Positions 22,501 through 36,337 of a DNA stretch of 64,000 bases are shown here, piece after piece. The notes under the pieces were generated by a model that saw only the letters and a program-made list of their open reading frames with translations, was not told where the DNA came from and did not search any database. The stretch is taken from positions 30,992,001 to 31,056,000 of the forward strand of contig NC_092580.1 of assembly GCF_037975245.1 (NCBI RefSeq), written 5' to 3'. Positions within the stretch are counted from its first letter, which is position 1; each line of letters opens with the position of its first letter. The position numbers and the translations under genes are program-made. Origin of the DNA: Apostichopus japonicus (Eukaryota; Echinodermata; Holothuroidea; Aspidochirotida; Stichopodidae).

Positions 22501-25088
22501 GTTATTTGTTTTAAAAAAAAAGGGGGCACTTTGAAATAACCTAAGGGCATAATTACAAAGATAGGAAATGGCAACTTTTGTTAGGGACTTGCTTATTTAT
22601 GAAGAAGGCTAACTTTGAGGTTTTACGCATACCTAAGTTGTAGTGAAAAGGAGGCAGACAGCTGCCTATGAAGTGAATAATTTGCTCTATGCACCCCTCT
22701 CCCTCCCCCTGTCCCTCCAATCATAGTAAATTTGTAGTACTGTCATTAAGTTTGTCAATTGTAACTTTTGTTGGTACATAAGAACATCTGCCCATTCCTT
22801 CCCCACCTAACTAATCTGCTAATATACTCCAGTAGATTATCCTGGGAGACTTGTTCTCAACATGATGAACAGTTGCTTAGTGCCCCCCCCCCCTGTAATT
22901 TTGCCATCAACTGATTCTTGGGTAAATCTGGCAGCCATACATACTTCATTTCTCTAAATATGACTGGTGAATATTTTCCTCTTTTAACGATAGCTTGTAT
23001 TAAAGTGCCTCCCTTTCGGCGATGACATTTTACGACACCAAATTCAAGATGATGATGCATTCCATGTGACAGCTGAAATAATCATAAAACATTTTCTTTC
23101 TGGCAATTTCTAGTTAGTTTTCATCTCCGCCAGTAAATCATAAAAGAGCGGTCGGACGTCACCGACCGGGTAGCTTTGTCAGTAATGTATCTGGTCTTGT
23201 TGATCTTGGATTTGAAATTTGAAATTACTAATACTCATGAAGGTAACTCTACTGGGGATTGGAAAATTTGAAGTCTAGTATCAATTTTGAGAGGAAATCA
23301 TCGTATGATTTTAGGAAGCTCTGTACTGGTTGTGAATGTAGCACGACACGGGTATAGTGTATGTAAAATATGTCTCTGTTGATTGTAGACTTTCGCCTGG
23401 CATTGGCTGAGAGTTGTAAAATGAAGAAAATCTTAAATGTTTATCAGTAACAAACACAAGCATATATTGATCAGGACTGGTTATTGCTTGAATTGAGAAG
23501 AGACTTGTAGCGGCCCTGGAAATATGCCAGAGAGAGCAAAAGTGGTCACCAAGAGCAAAATATAAACTGCTTTTGAGTACAGAAAAGCCATACAAGTGAT
23601 ATGCAGAGGTACATATTGATATTGCAAAGAGACAAAATATGTAAAAGTACATATTGTTATGAAAGGTGAAATTACTTGGTAACAGTGTGAAAGTACACAT
23701 TGACATAAAAGTACAGAATTTGTTCAAATAATCATGCAAGTCGTGTTTCTTGAAACAGAAGTATTAATAAGATAATGATAATGAACACACATACAAAGAT
23801 GATGTAAAACTATGAGGGGCAAAGTGAGCTACAGTAGTAGTAGGCTTTTAAAAACATATTTTTTAAGAGGGGGGTGAGGGCTAACTTGAAACATGGTGAA
23901 TCACATAGTCAAGAAATATTTCATGGGGGGGGATCGATCGAGGGTTGGAGGGGGAGGGGATTGGAGGAAGGTATGGGTTTAGTAGAAAAAGAAACAACTA
24001 TAACCTTTCATTGAAGACATAAGTTCATCATTACAAGTGTATTCTTTGAAATTGGCTATGTTTCATGCAAACATGGAAACTACCATTCTTGCGTAGTTTT
24101 AGTTTTCATCGTGTAATTTACACATCCTCATCATCAGCTGCGCTTTGCCATTTATGTACTAACTGACTAAAAAGAATCACAAGTTTTACTCTTTTAGTTT
24201 TCAGTTTTGGTCCTTTTGTTGGCATTCTATACAATTTTATGATTCATTAAAATCTTCTTCATTTTGCCATCAAATGTTGGTTTCTATTTTATTTTTCACC
24301 ATTTTGTATTTTTTTTTAATCTCTGTTTGTGACAGGTCCAAGTTTACAACCTCTTTGAATATGATCATAGTGAAAATGATGTTCTCATCATGGGCACAGA
24401 TGGATTGTGGGATGTGTTATCAAATGAACAAGCTGCGACGGTAGTTAACGAAGTACTAGAGAGTTTCCCCGCCAATGATTACAAAAGGTCAGTCTCTTAA
24501 ATATCTAATGTAAATAATGTTTCGGTTAGTTCAGAAGTGACATTCTCCCCCCCCCCCAACTGTCATAGCATGTTTATTGTGAGGTAAAGATTTCTTCTTT
24601 TGTGAAATTCTTCTTTCATCAAATTTTTTTAAATTTTTCTTATCTGGCAAGCAGATTGAGTGACATTTTCATTTCTACTTTACTGTCCTATTGTTTTTCT
24701 CTGTAAATCATCCACAGTTGAATACATTTTTTACATAACATATTTATCATTTTGACAAATACTGAGACACTGCTGGCCCCCTTAGGCATACTCATATTTG
24801 GCCAATATTAAGTAAACCCTGCAGTTTGGTATGGTCTTACTCCCTATACCCGTCATATCTCACAAGTAACCCTTAATCTGGTTCATGTACTACAGGTACG
24901 CCTCAGCAGCTCAGGAACTGGTGATGGCAGCAAGAGGCGTCTTAAGGGAGAAGGGATGGAGAATCCACGATGATAAACCTGGCTCCGGTGACGACATCAC
25001 CGTCTACGTCATCCCCCTCTGCAGACACCAGAACATGTCCCGAGAAAATAGCTTTACCGAGTCCAGAGAGGTCAGCCCTTCGGAGTGA
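16551..25088 (+). CDS. PPM1H/J/M-family protein phosphatase, last four coding exons (5' exons outside window)
   Basis: Exons: 16551-16754, 20168-20339, 24336-24487 and 24896-25088 (stop 25086-25088). All introns are GT-AG and the phases join without error, giving 239 residues plus part of an Arg codon. Product: a Mn/Mg-dependent PP2C-type Ser/Thr phosphatase. Landmarks: RAIICR at the start, RVQRKDLGK, ATIGVTRGFGDHDLK, TDGLWDVLSN with a metal-binding Asp, and GSGDDITVYVIPL near the C-terminus with the second metal-binding Asp. This corresponds to roughly the C-terminal half of a 500-residue PPM1H-like protein; I found no exon for the N-terminal half upstream. Human PPM1H acts on phosphorylated Rab GTPases; whether this orthologue does is inference. 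Neighbours WDR82 and GLYCTK suggest PPM1M orthology. Confidence 0.93.
17466..17535 (-). repeat. tRNA-like sequence (degenerate tRNA or tRNA-derived SINE head)
   Basis: Read on the minus strand it has GGAGTGTTAGCTCAGTGGTT (A-box-like), a CCTTTCAATCATAAGG arm and CCCGAGTTCCAGTCACTCC (weak B-box, with acceptor stem CACTCC pairing to GGAGTG). The anticodon loop does not have standard size or a U33-anticodon arrangement, and the B-box departs from GGTTCGANTCC. I read it as a relic rather than a working tRNA. It lies inside an intron of the phosphatase gene. Confidence 0.5.
20755..21720. repeat. diverged tandem repeat array in phosphatase intron
   Basis: Recurring blocks include CCTATCCTAT plus TTACATGTACAACT or AATCTATATGTACT, GTTGTTGATAGGCTAATTAT, GAATTACTTGACAATATT, and CCTAGCTACAATACTTCAT. 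They alternate with a higher-order period of about 320 bp built of two unequal subunits (about 190 and 120-130 bp). Three to four periods are visible between exons 20168-20339 and 24336-24487. No coding potential seen. Confidence 0.7.
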
Positions 25089-28000
25089 AGACCAGAGATG
25101 GATAGACACTACTTCATCGCTTCTCTGCGCTCATCCCCCGAGGCATGTCTATGTTGTCGTTCTTGTTGAGTCTGTGCAATATGCTCGCGGTCAAAATTAT
25201 GCCAAACCTTCTCTCCTTCTTTCTGTCTGTCTTCTGGCCTCTACAGGGTTTTCAAAATAATGAGGATGAAACAGAGAGTCATATGCTTGAAATAGTTTGG
25301 AAACAGAGTAGTTTTATGTCCTGCAGTACGTAGTGTAAGAGAGAGATAACTGACAGGGTAGTGTTGACCGTAGAGTTATCATGAATTCCTTGTAGAGGGC
25401 AGAGTAGGAGAGGGGGAGGGGGGAAGGGATTTTTCTGTTTTTCACAGTACCCTAAGACATTGATAGACGTTTTTATATCAATGGGGAGGGTGGAGGGAGC
25501 GCTTTGTGATGTAAATCAAAGTAAGCAAAAACAACCATTTCGTAGCATCACTTCATAGCCTCTCTTCGAGCATGTATGAACTTTTTTCTATCATAATTTG
25601 CCTTTTTTGTTTCTGTTTGCAATATTTTTTTGGGGGGGGGGGTTTGGCTTCAATAATGCTTCTTTACTGTTTAGGTGGTTGGTAATTCACCAAAAGATGG
25701 CAATGGAGGTCATGGAGGGGAGGGTGGCGGAGGGCCTGTGTGACGAATGACATGAGAAAGGTGTAGTTTTTGTTCTTATGTGTGATAGATGGTGTTGTAA
25801 TTAAACCTGATGTCAATGGAATAATGACTAGTAGTAGGATGAGGGCTGTGTGGGGGTGGGGTGATGGTTGGGGCAAATAAGGAAATTTGTGTCATGTGTA
25901 CCATCAGTTTGCTACACTTCTGCCGGGGGGAGAAAGATATGGAATAAAATGCAAAATAACAGTGTGATTGTTGCAAAAGGAATTATTACTTTTAGTATGT
26001 ATGTCACTGTTTGTCTGGGAAAGGGTTTACTGTTATGATAGGAGAGCAAGAATGAGAGTGAAGGTGTTTTGAAGAGGAAAATTGCTCATTTCCCTTTCCT
26101 GATGTGGTACTTAGTCCAAGGTCTGGACACATAGAAACTGCTGAAAAGCAGTCAATGATGCATGCTTCATTATGGTTTGAAGGGTATCAATGGTGTTTGC
26201 TATTTTAGTGGGTCAATTAAGACAGCTATTAGCAATGGTACGATCGTATGTTTGTGAATCGAAAATTAATTTGAAAGTCAAAGTGACATATAATGGCTTT
26301 CACTTTCTTATTGTTTTTTTTTTTTTTTTTTTTTAAGTCTTGAATCTAATAACTACTCGGGTTGATGATCCATCCTGTCACTTTCAGTTTTATTGAAGAT
26401 CAATGTTATGATCTTAAAGGTTACCATGTGCCAGAAATAGATATCAATGAGGTGCGAGTATATTTCATGCCAAATTTTTACTTTATATATAAAACAAGAC
26501 TACCAACTCTGAATTTATGTGCAATTTGTTAATTAATGATTGGGTAAAACAAATCTGGTAAGTCCGGTCAAATTATTGTCAAACGTTCAATTTTTCTGCG
26601 CAACGTGGAACTTCAGGGGTTTTTTATTCATCAAAACTTACAAGAAGGGATACAGCATTGAGTCGACCCCATAAGTGTACCTCATTAGAGCATCGCCTGA
26701 ACTGACAACATATTATACGCACTTCAGTTCTTCAAAATCTTGCAAAAGAAGTGAAATTCAACATGCTGTAAAATGTATCGTAAAACCTCTACAATTTCAA
26801 CGCAACCGAATCTAAGAAACGATGGGGTATTATAAAGAGTCCCTAGTAACATTTCTTTAGTTTCTTACAAGCTTCCTTCTAGCTTAATGTCTATCTGCTA
26901 ACCTGGACAATTGTTTACTGATGTCTATGAACTTCAAGAACTAAAAAATTATTCCCACTTCCACCCACAACCTGCCCCAAACAATAAACCCCGTAAAATT
27001 AATATCTAATAAGGGGGGGGGGGGACAAAAGGACAAGTCACATCATGAAAGACAATAATGGCAAGATTTACCATTCTTATTTAGACTAAATTTGTGAAAG
27101 TCTGGCAAGAAATGTTCACAAAAGAAATGAGGTGTGGTTATCAATTAATGCAGACAGCGTGAAAATGTCGAGTAAATAGCCGGGTGTTTTTCTCTTGATG
27201 TCATATCTTGTAGTGGAATGAAGTTTAGAATAGGGTAGAAAATAATGACTGATGATCTAAGGCAAGAAAGCTTCTTTAAATTCCAGTATGTCATCACTCA
27301 TTGGTACCTTCCATTCAGCTTCTACACTTTTAACATTTTAAAACAACCCTTATTCCGCCTCCCTGTCATACTTACATGCTATAGTCAACCTAGGATAGGC
27401 ATCACTCAAACACCACTTATGTGAGTGGTTCGAACGATCAGTCGTCATGGAAACAATCAATTTTAAAGAACCGTCCGAGTTGACTGCCTCGGAGTTCACT
27501 CCATTTGGAAGTTTCTTATCAATAGCAGACGGTGAATTAAGAATACGGTCACACTTTAATCAATCTGCTTTTGACATTTTACATGTCAAAAATTGGTTTT
27601 TGTGAAGGTTGCCCAAAAGACATGCTAGTGTCGAGGACAGGAAATTGAGCTTTGATTTAGCTTTTGGGAAGAACGGTTTTTTCATTATCAACTTTAAAGA
27701 TCCTATTTTCATGTTGTTTGTATGTGCCTAAAGTCATTAGAAGTGGAAATTAGAACAATGCTTTTAATGTACGTCTGATCACTTTCAGATACCTACGATG
27801 CTTTGACAGGGCAGCTTAAGGCCATGTTAGTACTGAACATGAAAGGTTTTAAGTTTTAGGTCTCGGGGGCAAAATGGGTCTCACTGTCATTAGAAAGATT
27901 GTAATTACAAACTAATGTCGTGTGCCTCCAGTGGGTAGTCATTTGTGACGCAAGACGTTAGCAGTATTTTTCTTTCTATTTTTAGTATATGGAGAAAATA

Positions 28001-31000
28001 GATGTTGCCAGGACAGTCCAATTCCATGAGGATATATTTCTATTGAAAATATGTTTGTTGCAAAATATTCTAAGAACATTTTGGAGTATATGCCCCCAGT
28101 CCCCCCTTTTCTTTGCGCTTAAATTGTTATTGTCATTTCTTAGGCTACGCTCAATAGTTTTTGGAAAGACTGTTCTGTGCCATTGTATGGCTGTTCTGCA
28201 GCAACAAGCTATGACTGTAGTGTGGGACATCTTCAACATCCACCCCTGGTACCCCCCTCCCCCCGCCCCCACTGGATTCTTGTTACAGTGGGTTGTAATT
28301 GCAAAGGGTTTTTAGCATGAGTGTCACATCATGTTTATGGTATCTGAAAGCTATTTGTTCCATTTCATTGTCAACAAAGAAAGATGTTCAGACTGTGGTA
28401 GCCTAATATGTAGACTATATAGAAAATTGGTGCCTAATGTTAACAAAGTAGAAATATTTGGGCTGCAAAAGGAAGTCTTACTGTATTTTGGCAGCTCGTG
28501 AACCTAAGCTTTGTATTCTGCATGTATTGATCAAGCTTTACAGTACTTCCAGTCAACTTTTTTTCTCTTGACTGAAATCGTATTAATGAAAAATGTTGTT
28601 TAAATATTAATACAATGCATCTTTCACAGAAAATTTTGCAAAGTTGAAGGTGATTTTCTTGTTGAGATTTAAGTTACAAATTACATATGTAAAGCTAAAA
28701 TAAGTATTATAAAGTGTAAATTATACAAATTCTATATTAATGTACATGTGTTTGTTTGTTAAGTTAATATAAAAAAAATCATCACTGCTTGATTGGGCAG
28801 GTCAAAGGTCAGAATATATCATGTTTTCTGATAAAATGTAATAGTATATGCCTAAAGATACTTATTAGTTTGGATCAAATGAATTTCTTGTATTCAAACA
28901 AATAATGTGGTATATTTTATTGCTTTTTATGGAAGGAAGTTAAAAGAAAACTTGAATCAAGTTTAATATATGATTGTATATATGAAACTTTGATATATCT
29001 GTGGAGCACTTTGTTCAACTTGACAAATGTAATATTTTATTTTTCACCTTGCTTTAATTGTGTTTATCAAGAATCACAAATATTATGCAGATATGATAAA
29101 TGGTCCTTTGAATTCAGAACAGTCTTGGCTCTTCTAAAGTCTTCACCATGTTTGCTTTCAACAACAAGAACAACATCAATAAGTCACTAATGCAAATCAG
29201 CTGTATGTGATATTTGGGTGCCTAGGCCTGACATGCAACGTATACAGTGATGTTCTGTGTTTGTATTGTGATAATGGTACTATGCTGTACCGATACCATT
29301 GTACTATCAACGGTGCTAACATTAGGTAGCATGTGCCCAACAAATGTATACTAACTAATTTGCCACAACTTCACACGTGACCTATGTGTACAGCATGTGT
29401 AACCATTGATAAGTACTGAACAGAGTTACAAAGTAATTATTGTGTATGATTAGATTTTATCCAGGAGCTGACCTTGACCTATGGGGTGACTGGAATGATC
29501 CATTTTCTCTGAAAGGGGTGCTGTTTATAGCCAATAGAATCTTACCGATCATGTGACTAAATAGATGACACGCATCTCCATCTGATGCAACCAGGAAGTT
29601 ACTGTGGACGTAATTCCAGGAGCACACCTGTTTAATTAAAATCCTAGCTGCAAACTATATTTGTCAATTTCAAGACCAGTGTTTACTAACATTTCCCAGT
29701 ACATCATTCCTGTAGCACCTACTGGAATCCTTTCTTTCAAACCCAGGGAGTGAATGCTCGTCAGGTTAAAGGGTACACAAATCCAGTCATCATCTTAAGC
29801 TTACACGACAGAGATCTTTGTGAAAAACAACTCCCCCAAACAGCCAAGAAAAAAATTCTTACAACATCTGGAAGATATCGTATTTAACAAGTCTGGTTTG
29901 GAAGCTGTCGTTTTGTAAATCTGTGATGTCATAGTGCCAATGGGATCTCTAACCATTTTCTTACACCCTGTGTTTATTTTCGTATCTTCAAGGTAGATTA
30001 TCGTTCTGACACTAAAAACCAATGTCATCACCAGGTCATGTAAACAACTTGACTTTTTCAAAGTCATCATTTTTCAAAACCCATCTCCGTTACAGAGGAT
30101 AAACAGTGCAATAAATAAAGAAACACATAAAAAAAATATCGAAGCACTGTGGCTTGATGATGTCATTATTATACTTGATCAAGTCTTCTGCCCTGTGTTT
30201 GAATGAATATTAAATCTTTGATGATGTCTCCCAAATAGAATAAAGATTTTCTAAGCTGTTTGGGGGTAGTGTTTCATGACAGTTATGCCCATCTCACAGA
30301 CCAGCGATGATGGTTGAGATGTTGCATCTCTATTTAAGAAACATCCATCTAGACAGTTTCACATTTTACCAGACAGATAATTCTGAAAAACTGGCCGATA
30401 AGTTTTTAACTATTGAGAGTTTTTAGTTTCAAATTACATTTAGTTAAGTTTTTAATTAGGATGTTTAATGTAGCAGCGTAAGTATTCAAGTAAAATTTGG
30501 ATCAGCTCAGTGTAGTTTGACTTGCCTATAGAATCTGAATTATGTAAATCTTCTTTGCAGGGAATATAAAATTTATTTCAATTAAGTTACTTTTCTAAAT
30601 ATGATTTTACTTTTATATGTAGTATTAACATTTCTTTTTAGAAAAAGTTACTGATTTTGCCAAGTTTTCATGATGGATTCAACCATTTACCCTCGTTTTC
30701 TCCTTCCTTCCTTCATCACTTGCATCCCTCAGTATTTGTTTTATAGTACTTATATGTTTATCAAATGATTTGTTTGTAAATTCAAATTTTTAATTTGTCA
30801 AAACAAAAATGAAAGAAGAGAGATGTATTTATAGAGTTTGTCACAAGTATTGATCATTTTGGCATGTTGGATTTCTTCAATGATAGAGTTGGATTTTTTT
30901 GGCCATGAAAAGAACCGAAGTAGACTTTACATGAAAGTAGTGTATAGTATGTGTTAAGATGATGCTAGAGTAGTTGGCTTCCGATACATATAGCAGCTCT

Positions 31001-32101
31001 AGCCACTTATTCCCCAGGTTATCAAAGTATAGAGTAAATACTCTTGCTGAAGATAGTATTACAAAGTACAAGGTTCCCATGTTGCTAGGGTTACCATAAC
31101 AGGATCTTCCCATTTTTGCAACCACAATAGCAAAACTAGTTTGTCCCCATTTTCTAATGGTCTCTTTGACATTAACCCAATATCACCATTTTCACTTAAC
31201 GCAAACTTAATAATGTACACATGTAATATGTAATCGATGGTTGCATATTAGCTCCATAAGCTCGGCAGGAAGAGCTGTGTAACGTGGGCTGCATAGTTGC
31301 GACAAGTACTAACTTAAACATTTGCGATATTAGTTACTTTGGTCGCGTTAGGTATAACGCCGGTTTAAACCGTACGGTGCGATGTCCCACTTTTCAGCCA
31401 AAGAAATATGGTATCCATTCATGTTGGAGATTGAAAATTTGACAAGTCAATTATGACCAGCTGGGCCTTCCTTTTCCCTTAAGGCCAAGAAATGTTAGAT
31501 AACTTTGTAAAAACTAAATATAGGGAGGGTTGGGGGGAAATGTAAACTTTGTCCTTTGAAAGCATCGCTAAGATGTAACCTTTTAACCAGCACATAATCA
31601 TTCTTACGATTGTGCCAATGTGATAACTTTGCTATCTGGTCCTGAGGCAGTCTATACCAGCTTCCAAATTGAGTCACTGCTCTTCTATTGCGTACAATGG
31701 CAGGCATAGAACTCTCTTCTTGTTTTACATTGAAAGCTGTTCGTTCCTCTATCAGCTGAGTGTTAGTGCCTCCCCTTTGGAAAGGGTATTTGTTCCTTGG
31801 TTTTTCTTTTTGATGATATGTTGTGCACAAGTGATTGTGAAGTTTTGTCAATTAAATCACAATGCATTTGACTTTGTACAGCAATGTAAAGGAAGGTTTT
31901 TTGTGCATGTGTTCTGCAAGAGCATTATTGTTAAAATCATTATGTATAATATGGTTGTCCTTGTGTTCAAAGAAAATTAGACGGTCAGTCAGAATCTTTA
32001 GTTGAGAGGATTATCATATGTGTTTATCATATTCACAATGCATTTACTCTTGTCATATGTAAAACATTCAAAACATTTTTCGTGATTAGAATTAAGTAAA
32101 C

Positions 32102-32395
32102 TGGGTGGGGTGAGAAATGGAGTCATGTAGAGGTGGGGTGGAAAATGGAGTCATGTTGATGTGAGGTGGGAAATGGAGTCATGTAGAAGGTGGGATGGAA
32201 AATAGAGTCATGTTGATGTGAGGTGGGAAATGGAGTCATGTCGAGGTGGGGTGGGAAATGGAGTCATGTCGAGGTGGGTGGGAAATGGAGTCATGTAGAG
32301 GTGGGGTGGGGAAATGGAGTCATGTAGAGGTGGGTGGGATATGGAGTCATGTAGAGGTGGGGTGGGAAATGGGAGTCATGTAGAGGTGGGGTGTT
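32102..32395. repeat. minisatellite, about 28-bp unit, 10 copies
   Basis: Ten occurrences of GAGTCATGT, each followed by a variable AGAGGTGGGGTGGGAAATG-type segment, spaced 26-30 bp apart. Units differ by single substitutions and by indels in the G-rich part. The array is purine-rich on the + strand and has no coding frame. Confidence 0.85.
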
Positions 32396-33914
32396 AAATA
32401 GGACTAGGAGGAGAAACCAAGTCAACAATTCTTTCTGAAACATTTTACGTTTCAGAAATGGTACTTCTCCAAGTGAAGTTCGAGCCAACTCAATCCCCAC
32501 TCCTGCCCACCCCTCGCTCCTCTCCTGGGATCTTTGTCTTATTGTATCTGATCAATAATGAGGATTTCAGGTTACAAACATACCCCCACTAACAGCAGTG
32601 GGGAGGCCAGTGCTGTAGAATAATTGTACCGTATTCTTTCAAGTATAGGTATCGATATCGTCCAACTGACAGTCTGCTAACTATGGGGCCCAAACCAAAA
32701 GTGGGTCGAAAAACAACAAATAAAGAATTGTTGTGTCTCAAGCTTTTTCCAGGTGTCGGAAATATATCTACAGTTTCTGGAAACTTGTCGATCATTATTT
32801 TTAGCATAAATTCCATAGTCCTAGCTAGCTTTGATGCATTCTAAGTATTGATTCGTTGGGGGGGGGGGGGGTCTGATGGGTGGTAGTTCAATCCTCATGG
32901 AAGATCCGGGGGTTGTAGAATTAAACGTTTCCAGACTGCCGATGTAACTATACTGAGGTATTGCTGAGGAGCACATTAATGTTGTTTACATATCTCAAAT
33001 GTCTTTATCAGTGTTCCCCATTGTTGTAAGGCCTATTGTCTCAGCTGACAATGTCAGTTAAGTATATAATCCTGTTCAATTCTGCTTTTGTTTAATCCTT
33101 TTTTATATCTTTTTTTTTTTCTTCCATCATGTCCCTATCTATCTGCACGAGACAATCTTTTGACAAGACTGTCTTTTTTTTTAAATGTAGTGCTATGGGA
33201 TGAAGTAAATCATGTCTTATGTGTCTTATGAAAATTTTTATGCCAAAGTTTAAGTCTGTGCATATCTTTGTCCTAGAGTCCACCCGGTTATTAACTACTA
33301 ATGAAAACATGTTTAAAAGTTCCTTGTTTCTTGCTTTAACAGAAAGTAAGACTTGCCACTCAGAAATTTTTGATTGCATCTCAAATGTCTCTCTTTTTTC
33401 AAAATTTTCCCTCTCCATTTTAAGCCAAACCTCATTTCAAGAGCAATATGTAATACTTTATCTAATTGGTCACAATTTGTCACATTTTTTGCACCATCAC
33501 AGAGAATATTTGTATTTAATTTTTTTTTTCCTTCCTTTTTCTTTCTTTCTTTCTTTCTTCAAATACCCTCTGCCAAATTGCAACTGGGTAACATTTTAAA
33601 TTTCTATTTTCACCTTACGGTATTCAGTAACAATATGGACAAAAAATGAAATAATTTACCTTAAATATGTATAATATGAATTATGTAAAACAGCTTAGTA
33701 TTTCTTTTAATAACATTGAAGGTGTAAAAAAATTGTAATTTAAAACCTTTTGAGAATGCCAAAAAAAAGAAGAAAAAAAGGAAATGATTGTTAAATTGAA
33801 ATATGATTTTGCATTCATGTGCATAGCAACTATTGATTTTTGCTGTCCTTTTTATGGTATCTACAGTGTCACCAGGATAACAACTGAACTGATCAGAGAT
33901 ATACAGTTATCTAC

Positions 33915-34450
33915 TAGTCCCACTAGAACTACCCTCCCTCCTACCTACTCCTTTAGCTAGCAACCAATCCCACTAACACTACCCTCCCTCCTACCATGTG
34001 CTTAAGCTAGCTACCCCCACTAGAACTAACCTCCCTCCTACCTTGTCCTTTAGCTAGCTATCCCACTAGAACTACCCTCCCTTTAACCTGATCCCTTAGC
34101 AAGCTAGCCCCACTAAAACTGCCCTCCCTCCTATCATACCTTTAGCTAGCAACCAGCCCCTAATAGAACTACCCTCCCTCCAACCTTGTCCTTTTGCTAG
34201 CTATCCCACTAAAACTACCCTCCCTCCTACCTAATACTTTAGCTAGCTATCCCACTAGAACTACCCTCCGTCCTACCTTGTCCTTTAACTACTATCCCAC
34301 TTGAACCACCCTGCCTCCTACCTTATTCTTTAGCTAGCTGTCCCACTAAAACTACCCTCCCTCCTACCTAATACTTTAGCTAGCAACCAGCCCCCACTAG
34401 AACTACCCTCCCTTGTACCTGACCCTTTAGCTTGCTACCTCCACTAGAAC
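33915..34450. repeat. minisatellite, about 46-50-bp unit, 11 copies
   Basis: Eleven units of the pattern CCCACTAGAACTACCCTCCC, then TCCTACCTTGTCC, then TTTAGCTAGCTA. Units vary in length and by substitution. Each unit contains a GCTAGC palindrome or variant of it. Confidence 0.85.
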
Positions 34451-35204
34451 TTTTGCTTGGTGATATGCAACAGGCTTTTTCTCAACAAAAAACGAAGAGG
34501 ACACAAGAATATAATAAACCTTTTTCTTTTTCTTACTAAGACTTCTATCTCTTGAGTAAATCTTACTTTCAACTAGCACTTAATTACACTCAAACACAGA
34601 AAAACGAAATATAAGTCAACCAGAGAATTTGTTACTTACAAAAGATGTATTTTTTTTTTCTTTCTTTTTTTGTAGAAATTATATTTGAAAACATTACATT
34701 CAATCCCTTTTCTTGATAAAAGTGTCCTTGCAAAGAAAGATAGTGTATTTAAAAACTTAAAGTGTAAACTGGTGGAAAATACATTTTGCATACCATGAAA
34801 CTAATTGAAAAACCTATCACTAGTAATGTAAACATGAAATTCATCACATTAGACACAACATCTTTGTGAATGAAGCATGTCCATGATGTGTCAGGTCTAC
34901 TTCAAATACAAATATGCTCCAACACGTATAGCATTGCTAACGTATCAAAACATATTTACGGGTGTAGACTATTAACCAGAGGAAGTAAACATTTGACCTA
35001 CAGATAATCAAGATATAAGGGAAGAATCATAACGTGTGTGTTGAGGTGTAGTCACTTCCTTATCAGTTGACTACACCTCATCTTCTCCTTCCCATCCCTC
35101 CTCCCCCCCCCCATCCCCTGCTACAAATACACCAACAAACAAACATCTAGTTAACGAAAACACAGACAACAAGGAAACATTATTTTGATAGTCTTCTTTG
35201 GATT

Positions 35205-35545
35205 ATGTGTGACTGATGGTGTGATTGCTGGTGTAGTCTGGTTGGTGGTGTAGTTGTATGGTTTGTGTGTAGTGTGGTTGGTGGTGTAGTTGGTAGTGTG
35301 GTTGGTGGTGTAGTTGGTAGTGTGGTTGGTGGAGTGGTTATTGGTGTAGTGTGGTTGGTGGTATAGTTGGAAGTGCGGTCATTGGTGTCGTGTGGTTGGT
35401 GGTGTAGTTGGTAGTAGGGTTATTGGTGTACTGTGGTTGGTGTGGTTATTGGTGTAGTGTGGTTGGTGTGGTTATTGGTCTACTGTAGTTGTGGTGTTGT
35501 GTGGTTGATGATGTGTGGTGTGGTTGATAATGTGTGGTTGATGAT
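35205..35545. repeat. GT-rich minisatellite (GGTTGGTGGTGTAGTTGGTA-type)
   Basis: Irregular tandem copies of GTGTGGTTGGTG and GTGTAGTTGGTA, about 17-34 bp apart, over roughly 340 bp. The + strand contains almost no C. No coding potential. Confidence 0.8.
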
Positions 35546-36337
35546 TGCTAAGTTGTTCTGAGTTGATCCAGGTTATATATAGCTGTGTAAAGTACCTCTA
35601 AACAACTACTAAGATGCAATGATTTAACCTGTAGGCATTCAGAATACTGACTATTCAATCTATGTCACTTTTATGTCTTGAAGTAAATAAAACCCCAAAC
35701 TAATAATTACGATTAAACTTAACTCAAATATTAGCTACAAAAAATATGATAGCTGAGAAGATAGAAAAAACAAGACTACACTTTGGTTGTTCATATTCTG
35801 TGGCAATTGTCATCATCAAGAATTATAATGTCCAGTTACATTATGACCATCCACCTACCACCCCCCCCCACTATCTACCTGCCCCCATACCTTTATAACT
35901 GACTACTCTGGGGTATTTCTTGTTTTCTGAGTAGTGAGTTCATTCGAACATTTACTGTAATGCTGTTTTGGGAATCTTCCAATTTTAACATTTCTTTATG
36001 GTGCATGTAGGGAAAAGTCCTTTTGCATCTTGCGTCAGTCACAATTAACCCATGCCACTCGGCTATGGTCATTCTTTTTCAGTTATTTTGCATTCTTGGA
36101 CGAAGGCTCAGGGTTATAGAATCCCATAATATCATTCAGACCTCTACTTCTGCATGGTACAATGACACACAATGTATTTTATGCTGTGACCAGTTTGTTA
36201 TCACTATTTCTGCTAGAGTATTTCATTCCACAGTGTCTCTGTCTTTCTTGATGCTAGTGGCCGGTCTTCCTGGAGTATTTCATTGCTGGAGTAAAAACGT
36301 TCTGCCTCTCGTTCATCTAGCTCTCCTGCGATAAGAT

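Larger units (their letters stand above)
25089..36337. other. gene-free interval between convergent PPM1 and WDR82 genes
   Basis: The two genes face each other here, so their 3' untranslated regions must lie at the two ends. Several AATAAA-type hexamers occur (for example at 25938), but none can be chosen with confidence. A poly-T run sits at about 26314-26335. Three minisatellites lie at 32102-32395, 33915-34450 and 35205-35545. I see no exon-like ORF with recognisable protein similarity on either strand. Confidence 0.6.

Noticed and set aside
23576-23595. miR-135-like TATGGCTTTT on the minus strand (human GLYCTK hosts miR-135a-1)
   Set aside because: Similarity ends after the seed, the site is in the phosphatase intron rather than GLYCTK, and no hairpin is visible.
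32102-34450. CRISPR-like regularly spaced repeats
   Set aside because: Units are contiguous with no unique spacers and the genome is animal; these are minisatellites.
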